Source of the DNA: Bradyrhizobium sp. BR 10289
Lineage (GTDB): Bacteria; Pseudomonadota; Alphaproteobacteria; Rhizobiales; Xanthobacteraceae
DNA: 64,000 bases
NCBI RefSeq assembly: GCF_019455385.1
Contig: NZ_JACOFR010000002.1
Location: 124,001 to 188,000 of the forward strand
Direction: 5' to 3'
Part shown: one piece after another, positions 58,222-64,000 of the stretch
Layout of the letters: the number at the start of each line of letters is the position of its first letter
Numbering within the stretch: position 1 is the stretch's first letter
Notes under the pieces: generated by a model
Database searches by the model: none
What the model saw: only the letters and a program-made list of their open reading frames with translations
Told to the model about the DNA's origin: nothing
Translations under genes and position numbers: made by a program

Positions 58222-59295
58222 TCACTCCCGGGCACGAAACAGCAAACACGCATCGCCATACGAATAAAACCGGTACCCGCTCGCGATCGCATGCGCATAC
58301 GCGCGCTTCATCGTCTCCAGCCCCGAAAACGCCGACACCAGCATGAACAGCGTCGACTTCGGCAAATGGAAGTTCGTCATCAGGATATCGACTGCGCGGA
58401 AACGATAACCGGGCGTGATGAAGATCGAGGTCTCGGCCGTGAACGGCTGGATGGTGCCGTCCTCGCGGGCTGCGCTCTCGAGCAGCCGCAGTGACGTGGT
58501 GCCGACCGCAACGATGCGGCCGCCGTTCTTGCGCGCGCTGTTGAGCCGCTCCGCTGTCTCAGTCGAGATCGTGCCCCACTCGGCATGCATCTTGTGGCCG
58601 TCGGTGTCGTCCACCTTCACCGGCAGGAACGTCCCTGCCCCGACATGCAGCGTGACGCGGTTGATGCCGACGTCGCGCTCGCGCAACGCCTGCTCCAGCG
58701 CCGGCGTGAAATGCAGGCCTGCGGTGGGGGCAGCGACCGCTCCTTCATTCGCCGCGAACATGGTCTGATAGTCGGCGAGGTCCTGATCGTCGGACGTGCG
58801 CTTGGAGGCGATGTAGGGCGGCAGCGGCGGGCTGCCGAGATCTGATATCGCCTGGTCGAGCGCGGGTCCGTGGAACGAGAACGACAGCGTCACTTCGCCG
58901 TCGGTGCCCTTGGCCTCGACCTCCGCGTCGAGATGGCCGAGCAGGCAGACCTTGCCTTCATTACCGAAGCGGATGCGGTCGCCGGCGGTGAGCTTCTTTG
59001 CGGGCTTCACCAGCGCCTGCCAGCGCGAGCCGTCGAGCCGCTTGATCAAGGTCGCCTCGATCTTCGGCTCGGTCTCGCGGCCGATGCGGCGGCCCTTGAG
59101 CTGCGCCGCGATCACCTTGGTGTCGTTGACGACGAGCTGGTCGCCCTCCTTCAGCCATTGCGGCAGGTCGGCAACGGTCTGGTCGCGCAGTGCGCCGTTC
59201 TCCACGACCAGCATCTTCGCGGAGTCGCGCGGGCTCGCCGGGCGCAAGGCAATGCGCTCGGCTGGCAGATCGAAATCGAAGAGGTCGGTGCGCAT
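58222..59295 (-). CDS. queA: S-adenosylmethionine:tRNA ribosyltransferase-isomerase
   Basis: 357 residues. Transfers the ribosyl part of SAM to preQ1-tRNA to form epoxyqueuosine. Start [20 protein letters not shown], the conserved [15 protein letters not shown], the loop [20 protein letters not shown] and the C-terminal YGDACLLF are all present. Full length. Directly downstream of the cytosolic cyclophilin gene in a leftward run starting at coaD. Together with tgt it completes late queuosine synthesis. Confidence 0.95.
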   Translation of the reverse strand: MRTDLFDFDLPAERIALRPASPRDSAKMLVVENGALRDQTVADLPQWLKEGDQLVVNDTKVIAAQLKGRRIGRETEPKIEATLIKRLDGSRWQALVKPAKKLTAGDRIRFGNEGKVCLLGHLDAEVEAKGTDGEVTLSFSFHGPALDQAISDLGSPPLPPYIASKRTSDDQDLADYQTMFAANEGAVAAPTAGLHFTPALEQALRERDVGINRVTLHVGAGTFLPVKVDDTDGHKMHAEWGTISTETAERLNSARKNGGRIVAVGTTSLRLLESAAREDGTIQPFTAETSIFITPGYRFRAVDILMTNFHLPKSTLFMLVSAFSGLETMKRAYAHAIASGYRFYSYGDACLLFRARE

Positions 59296-59346
59296 TCGTC
59301 GCTTGCCACCAGGAGCGCGCCTCGGCGCGCCCCTGGAACGAGGAGC

Positions 59347-59811
59347 TTACTCCTTGTCGGCCGCCATCCGCGCCTTGACGATCTTGTCGGGGTTTTGCAC
59401 CGGCTCGCCGCGCTTGATCTTGTCGACGTTCTCCATGCCCTCGGTGACCTTGCCCCACACCGTGTACTGGTTGTCGAGGAAGCGGGCGTCGTCGAAGCAG
59501 ATGAAGAACTGGCTGTCGCCGGAATCCGGGCTCGCAGCGCGCGCCATCGAGGCGGTGCCGCGCACATGCGCCTCCTTGTTGAACTCGGCCTTCAGCTTCT
59601 TGCCGGAGCCGCCGGTGCCGGTGCCGTGCGGGCAGCCGGTCTGCGCCATGAAGCCCTCGATCACGCGGTGGAACACGATGCCGTCGTAGAAGCCCTCGCG
59701 GACCAGTTCCTTGATGCGCGCGACATGGCCGGGCGCGAGGTCGGGGCGCATCTCGATGGTGACGGGGCCCTGCGTGGTCTCGAGGATCAGGGTGTTTTCA
59801 GTGACGCTCAT
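59347..59811 (-). CDS. Cytosolic peptidyl-prolyl cis-trans isomerase (cyclophilin)
   Basis: 154 residues, no signal peptide. Cyclophilin core: VTIEMRPDLAPGHVARIKEL, FYDGIVFHRVIEGFMAQTG with the catalytic Arg in FHRV, DSQFFICFDD, and WGKVTEGMENVDKI. It overlaps the upstream gene by four bases (ATGA). It pairs with a periplasmic cyclophilin 430 bp upstream, so the operon holds one copy for each compartment. Confidence 0.92.
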   Translation of the reverse strand: MSVTENTLILETTQGPVTIEMRPDLAPGHVARIKELVREGFYDGIVFHRVIEGFMAQTGCPHGTGTGGSGKKLKAEFNKEAHVRGTASMARAASPDSGDSQFFICFDDARFLDNQYTVWGKVTEGMENVDKIKRGEPVQNPDKIVKARMAADKE

Positions 59812-60233
59812 GCTCGTCTCTCTTGCGTTGGAGGTGAAGTCTTGTCGGGTGACGTTTTGCGGTTACGGAACTGGATCGCGAATGGACGTCCCGCGGCAGC
59901 GCCCGCCATTGCATCGGTAAATGGCAACGGCGTGCAGCGTTGCAACGCCTCCATCACCGCGATCCGGTATTGCAGCCGGTCATTGTCGGAGGCCTCCGCG
60001 GCTTCATAGCTGATCCTCGGATGGCCCAGAATGTCGCCGGACCGGTTAAAGCTCACGACGACGGTGATGTCGAGTGGGCGGGCCCGGCTCGCCGGCGGTG
60101 GCTTCCAGCAGGTGCGCAAGTGCCGGAAGATGTCCTGGATGGTGTTGACCTGTCCATCCTCGGCAGCCGCGCCCGAGGCGCCCAGCAGCAGCACCGCGGC
60201 AGCCAGAAAGAGCCTGTTGCCGCAGCGCGCCAT
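59808..60233 (-). CDS. Exported protein with TonB C-terminal-like fold
   Basis: 141 residues with a signal peptide (RLFLAAAVLLLGASGAAAED). The mature part IQDIFRHLRTCWKPPPASRA, ITVVVSFNRSGDILGHPRIS and YRIAVMEALQRCTPLPFTDA has the beta-alpha-beta layout of TonB C-terminal or TolA-III-like domains, with a cysteine pair. It sits between two cyclophilin genes and overlaps the second by four bases. Function unknown. Confidence 0.65.
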   Translation of the reverse strand: MARCGNRLFLAAAVLLLGASGAAAEDGQVNTIQDIFRHLRTCWKPPPASRARPLDITVVVSFNRSGDILGHPRISYEAAEASDNDRLQYRIAVMEALQRCTPLPFTDAMAGAAAGRPFAIQFRNRKTSPDKTSPPTQERRA

Positions 60234-60245
60234 GGTGACCCTCTC

Positions 60246-60821
60246 CTATTTGATGTCGGAGGCGACCTGCACCTTCACCATCTTGTCGGGATCGGTGACG
60301 GTGCCGCTCGGCGATCCCGCCGGGGCCTTCTTCAACTTGTCGACGACGTCCATGCCCTGGACGACCTCGCCGACAACCGTGTACTGGCCGTCGAGGCTGC
60401 CGCCGTCGGCGAACATGATGAAGAACTGCGAGTTGGCGGTATCGACGCTGTCGCCGCGCCGGGCCATGCCGACGATGCCGCGTGCGAAATGCACCTTGGA
60501 GAATTCCTGCTTCAGGTTCGGATATTTCGAGCCGCCGGTGCCGTTGAAGTTCTGGCCGTCGCCGGTCTGCGCCATGAAGCCGTCCATGACCCGGTGGAAC
60601 GGCACGTTGTTGTAATAGCCCTCGCGCGCGAGCGTCTTGAGGCGCTCGGCGTGCTGCGGCGCCAGGTCGGTGCGCAGCTTGATGACGATGCGGCCCTTGG
60701 TGGTGTCGATGACGAGCGCGTTGGCCTTGTCGAGATTGGCCGGCAGCTGCTGCGCCACCGCCGGGACCGCGCTGATCAGCGCGGCAAAGATCGTGGCAAG
60801 AATTGCGAGACGACGGATCAT
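60246..60821 (-). CDS. Periplasmic peptidyl-prolyl cis-trans isomerase (cyclophilin)
   Basis: 191 residues with a signal peptide (MIRRLAILATIFAALISAVP, cut near AVA-QQ). The cyclophilin core is FHRVMDGFMAQTGDGQNFNG, then KVHFARGIVGMARRGDSVDT and NSQFFIMFADGGSLDGQYTV. Assists folding of exported proteins. It is the second gene of the coaD-led run, 37 bp after coaD. Confidence 0.92.
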   Translation of the reverse strand: MIRRLAILATIFAALISAVPAVAQQLPANLDKANALVIDTTKGRIVIKLRTDLAPQHAERLKTLAREGYYNNVPFHRVMDGFMAQTGDGQNFNGTGGSKYPNLKQEFSKVHFARGIVGMARRGDSVDTANSQFFIMFADGGSLDGQYTVVGEVVQGMDVVDKLKKAPAGSPSGTVTDPDKMVKVQVASDIK

Positions 60822-60858
60822 GAAAACTCCGGATCAGGTCAGGTGAAGAGATGCGCCG

Positions 60859-61356
60859 TTATCCGGCGAATTTGGCCTTGAGCAGGCTGGCGACGAGCGG
60901 CGGCACGAAGGTCGAGACATCCCCGCCCATGCCAGCGATCTGGCGCACCAAAGTGGCGGTGATCGGGCGGACCATGGGAGAGGCCGGCAGAAACACCGTG
61001 TGCACCTCCGGCGCCATGGCCTCGTTCATGCCGGCAAGCTGCATCTCATAATCCAGATCGGTGCCGTCGCGCAGGCCCCGAATCATGATGGTTGCACCCG
61101 CCTTGCGCGCTGCGGCCACCGACAGGTCGTCAAACGTCACAGCCTCCAGCGCGCAGCCGGCCTGCGCCGCAATCGGCCCGCAGACGTCGTGGAGCATCTT
61201 CAGGCGCTCCTCGGTCGAGAACAGCGGCTTCTTGCCGGGATGGACGCCGATGGCGACCACGAGCTTGTCGCACAGGGGAACGGCGTGCCGGACCACGTCC
61301 AGATGGCCGTTGGTGATGGGGTCGAAGGAACCCGGATAAAAGGCGATGCGCGGCAT
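60859..61356 (-). CDS. coaD: Phosphopantetheine adenylyltransferase
   Basis: 165 residues, penultimate enzyme of coenzyme A synthesis (4'-phosphopantetheine plus ATP to dephospho-CoA). Nucleotidyltransferase T/HxGH motif is in [19 protein letters not shown] (6-24, with H18). [20 protein letters not shown] holds the second substrate loop, and the C-terminal [15 protein letters not shown] corresponds to the ISST(S)-type region. Full length. First gene of the leftward coaD-cyclophilin-queA run. Confidence 0.96.
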   Translation of the reverse strand: MPRIAFYPGSFDPITNGHLDVVRHAVPLCDKLVVAIGVHPGKKPLFSTEERLKMLHDVCGPIAAQAGCALEAVTFDDLSVAAARKAGATIMIRGLRDGTDLDYEMQLAGMNEAMAPEVHTVFLPASPMVRPITATLVRQIAGMGGDVSTFVPPLVASLLKAKFAG

Positions 61357-61463
61357 GGCCCCCTCCTACCCCGCCCGGCGCGGGCCGGCAAGCCGGCCAG
61401 GTTCCCTGCCGGTCCTGTCAGCCTTGCCGGTTTTTCCGCCAATCGGTGTCGGCGCCGGCCCGA

Positions 61464-61494
61464 TTGTTTCGTCCTCGAGGCAGCCACGAAACAA
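61464..61494. promoter_or_regulatory. Inverted repeat TTGTTTCGT...ACGAAACAA
   Basis: Perfect 9-bp arms separated by 13 bases in the 267-bp region between divergent coaD and the small exported-protein gene. A third related ACGAAAC follows at about 61508. Could be a regulator site for either gene. A terminator is unlikely between divergent starts. Confidence 0.45.
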
Positions 61495-61623
61495 AACGGA
61501 CCGCGAACGAAACCATTTCCCGTATCCGCGAAGACGTCCGGAAATTGGCCATGGTTACTAATCTGCCCAACGAACGACGGGCCGCACACTGGGCGTAGGC
61601 GGCCGCATCACAGGGGACCGTCA

Positions 61624-61884
61624 ATGATCAAGGCTCTTTCAGCGATCGCACTCGCTGCGTGTGTTGCCGCAGCCCTCACCCTCCTGCCGGGCTTTGCCCC
61701 GACCGTCGAAGCCAGTGTGCCGCAGCCGCTTGCCAAGGGCGACCGGCTCGACATCAAGACCATCGGCCGTGACTGCTCGCAGCAGGCCTGGCCGAATTTC
61801 GAGGCATCCTGCCTGCGCCGCGCCGGCACCAAGACCAACACGGTGCGCGAGGCGCGCCTCGTGACCGCGGACCGCACACCCTAG
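61624..61884 (+). CDS. Small exported protein, hypothetical
   Basis: 86 residues (MIKALSAIALAACVAAALTL), signal peptide to about residue 30. Mature part with PLAKGDRLDIKTIGRDCSQQ, AWPNFEASCLRRAG (two cysteines, W between) and a Thr/Arg-rich end. This CsqqAWPnfe-x-SCLR pattern is familiar in small alphaproteobacterial periplasmic proteins. Function unknown. Confidence 0.65.
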   Translation: MIKALSAIALAACVAAALTLLPGFAPTVEASVPQPLAKGDRLDIKTIGRDCSQQAWPNFEASCLRRAGTKTNTVREARLVTADRTP

Positions 61885-61976
61885 GTCTGTCAGTTTCGCG
61901 TCAGGTCCTGCCCGTTAAATCCCATGGATATTTGCGACGTCTCGTCGCAGACTGCGTAATGCTCGCGCCCGTCGGA

Positions 61977-63926
61977 ATGACCCGGCGGGCGCGATCCATC
62001 GGGGGGTTGCCTTTGTCCAGTACGCCCGCAGTCGCTTCCGGCCGTCACCACCCCGATCCACTGCCGATTGCCATGACCATGGGCGCCCTCGGGGTGGTCT
62101 ATGGGGATATCGGCACCAGCCCCCTCTACGCCCTGAAGGAAGCCGCCAAGGCGGCCGCCCATGGCGCAACGGTGACGCCGGACGCTGTCCTGGGCGTTGC
62201 CTCGCTGATCCTCTGGGCGCTGCTGCTGATCATCTCGCTGAAATATGCGCTGCTGATTCTGCGCGCGGACAATCGCGGCGAAGGCGGCATCGTCGCGCTG
62301 CTGGCGCTGCTGCATGCCCGCCACGCGCAACCCGGCACCTGGCGCGCGCATCTTCTGGTCGTCGGCCTCGTCGGCGCCGCGCTGCTTTACGGCGACGGCG
62401 CGATCACGCCGGCGATCTCGGTGCTGTCAGCCATCGAAGGCCTCAAGGTCGATGCGCCGTCGCTCGCACCCATCGTGGTGCCCGTCACCGTCGCCATCCT
62501 GATCGGCCTGTTCATGATGCAGAAACAGGGCACCGGCTTCATCGGCCGCATCTTCGGACCTGTCATGCTGGCCTGGTTCGTCGTGCTCGCAGCCCTCGGC
62601 ATCCACGGCATCGTCAAGGCGCCGGCGGTGCTGGCGGCGCTCAGCCCGTTCTATGCCTTCGACTTCCTGATCCACCAGGATTTTCACGTCTCCTTCGCCA
62701 TCCTCGGCGCCGCCTTCCTCGCGGTCACAGGTGGCGAGGCGATGTATGCCGACATGGGCCATTTCGGTCGCATGCCGATCCGGCTCGCCTGGTTCGCGAT
62801 CTGCCTGCCCGCACTCGTGCTGAACTATTTTGGCCAGGCCGCGCTGCTGATCACCGATCCCGCGATGATCGAGAATCCGTTCTTCCAGCTCTGCCCTGAT
62901 TTTCTGCACTACCCGCTGGTGGCCTTCTCGGCGGTCGCCACCGTGATCGCCTCGCAGGCGATCATCTCGGGCGTGTTCTCGCTGACCCAGCAGTCGATCC
63001 AGCTCGGCTTCCTGCCGCGCATGCAGATCCGCCACACCCAGAGCGACGCGATCGGCCAGATCTACGTGCCGCTGGTGAACTGGCTGCTGGCCGCAGCGAC
63101 GCTCGGCGCCGTCTTCAGCTTCGGCACCTCCGACGCACTCGCCGGCGCCTACGGCATCGCGGTGTCGCTGCTGATGGCCATCACCACGCTGCTGGCCGCG
63201 CTCGTTGCGATCCAGTGGGGTTATTCGCCCTGGCTCATCGTGGCCGTGAACGGCTTCTTCTTCGTCATCGACCTGATCTTCTTCTCGGCCAACTCGGTCA
63301 AGCTGTTCGAGGGCGGCTGGTTTCCGCTGCTGCTCGCGGCCATCGTCGCCTTCATGATGCTGACCTGGCGCAGCGGCGTGAAGCTGGTCGAGGCCGCGCG
63401 CGCAAAACTGCGCCAGCCCGAGGAGGATCTGATCGAGACCGCGGTGAACAAGTGCAGCGCGCGCCTGCCCGGCACGGCCGTGTTCCTGGCATCGGCGCCG
63501 AAAGGCGTGCCGCTGGCGCTGACGCAGTTCGTCAAGCACAACCACGTCCTGCACGAGCGCATCATCCTCGTCACTGTGCTGATCGAGGAGATGCCTCACA
63601 TACCCGAGGCGGACCGCGCCGAGGTGATCGAGATCATCCCCGGCATCACCCGCGTGATCCTGCATTACGGCTTCATGCAGAACCCGACCATCTACGAGGG
63701 CCTGACGCTCGCCTGCCGCCAGGGCAAGCTGACCGGCATCGACCTCTCCGACATCACCTATTATGTCGGCCGCGAGACCATCATCCCGCGCGAGGACGTG
63801 CCGGGCATGTGGGTCTGGCGCGAAGGCCTGTTCGCCTTCCTCCAGCGCAACGCCGAGCGCTCCGCCGCGTTCTTCGGCGTGCCGACCAAGCAGGTGGTGG
63901 AATTCGGGACGGAGCTGGAGATCTAG
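61977..63926 (+). CDS. kup: Kup-family potassium uptake transporter
   Basis: 649 residues from the ATG at 61977; in-frame ATGs at 61932 and 61962 are possible but lack conserved sequence. Kup hallmark ALGVVYGDIGTSPLYALKEA near residue 35-54, then LIISLKYALLILRADNRGEG and ALLYGDGAITPAISVLSAIE. About twelve membrane helices (to about 435) and a cytoplasmic C-terminal domain. Imports K+ with H+. Bradyrhizobia usually hold several kup genes. Apparently monocistronic. The last 74 bases of the window show no gene. Confidence 0.93.
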   Translation: MTRRARSIGGLPLSSTPAVASGRHHPDPLPIAMTMGALGVVYGDIGTSPLYALKEAAKAAAHGATVTPDAVLGVASLILWALLLIISLKYALLILRADNRGEGGIVALLALLHARHAQPGTWRAHLLVVGLVGAALLYGDGAITPAISVLSAIEGLKVDAPSLAPIVVPVTVAILIGLFMMQKQGTGFIGRIFGPVMLAWFVVLAALGIHGIVKAPAVLAALSPFYAFDFLIHQDFHVSFAILGAAFLAVTGGEAMYADMGHFGRMPIRLAWFAICLPALVLNYFGQAALLITDPAMIENPFFQLCPDFLHYPLVAFSAVATVIASQAIISGVFSLTQQSIQLGFLPRMQIRHTQSDAIGQIYVPLVNWLLAAATLGAVFSFGTSDALAGAYGIAVSLLMAITTLLAALVAIQWGYSPWLIVAVNGFFFVIDLIFFSANSVKLFEGGWFPLLLAAIVAFMMLTWRSGVKLVEAARAKLRQPEEDLIETAVNKCSARLPGTAVFLASAPKGVPLALTQFVKHNHVLHERIILVTVLIEEMPHIPEADRAEVIEIIPGITRVILHYGFMQNPTIYEGLTLACRQGKLTGIDLSDITYYVGRETIIPREDVPGMWVWREGLFAFLQRNAERSAAFFGVPTKQVVEFGTELEI

Positions 63927-64000
63927 CGGTGAGGCAACAACCCGTGCTCGCCGGGTACCCTAAGGACGGCAACGGCTGACCTCTAAGTCCGGAAGTGAGG

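Overview
The window reads as a piece of a Bradyrhizobium-type alphaproteobacterial chromosome. The evidence is the high GC content with strong GC3 in core genes, an ndvB/ndvC/ndvD-type cyclic beta-glucan cluster, the order mfd-sdhE-recG, and several hairpin repeats of the kind scattered through Bradyrhizobium and Rhodopseudomonas genomes. Genus assignment is an inference from gene content.

Left core (1-17.7 kb): mfd start and sdhE (minus), recG (plus), a ketopantoate reductase, a small P-loop kinase-like protein, a DUF1932 oxidoreductase, a DUF502 membrane protein, then glmS and glmU, which both serve UDP-GlcNAc supply. The glucan cluster follows: an NdvC-like GH17 membrane protein (minus), and on plus an NdvD-like secreted protein and a GH17-GT2 NdvB-like synthase with a 40-bp inverted repeat upstream.

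Accessory region (17.7-34.2 kb): tRNA-Lys(TTT) at 17702-17777 is the attachment site of a 12.5-kb element bounded by a 48-bp perfect direct repeat (17730-17777 and 30303-30350). It carries a tyrosine integrase, an AlpA-like regulator, a primase-polymerase, an AAA ATPase, a small terminase subunit and a tail-spike-like protein. No large terminase, portal, capsid or lysis gene is recognisable. This looks like a phage satellite (PICI-like) rather than a prophage. Next to the tRNA lie cargo genes, including a TIR-domain protein that keeps the catalytic glutamate. A second 3.8-kb segment (30.35-34.18 kb) ends in a diverged third copy of the tRNA 3' end. It carries a PadR regulator with a membrane/coiled-coil partner, a broken regulator gene and two divergent HEPN-like genes, and looks like the remnant of an older insertion.

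Middle core (34.3-51.9 kb): CheZ-like and CheY proteins, small secreted and zinc-ribbon proteins, a Nudix hydrolase, an AI-2E family transporter, acetoacetyl-CoA synthetase, a formyltransferase, an EamA transporter, a secreted caspase-like protease with a peptidoglycan-binding domain, an orphan BrnA antitoxin, cysteine synthase and an acyltransferase.

Right core (51.9-64 kb): tgt and queA (queuosine) lie on either side of a patatin lipoprotein, a TetR regulator and a PepSY protein, with two similar TetR-type operators. asd follows, preceded by a threonine-rich leader peptide and an intrinsic terminator, which I read as a candidate attenuator. After asd come a VapBC pair, queA, two cyclophilins, coaD and a Kup potassium transporter. 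The most notable points are the satellite-like element with its tail spike and TIR cargo, the Thr-rich leader before asd, the tgt that lacks all four zinc ligands, and the HEPN-like pair.
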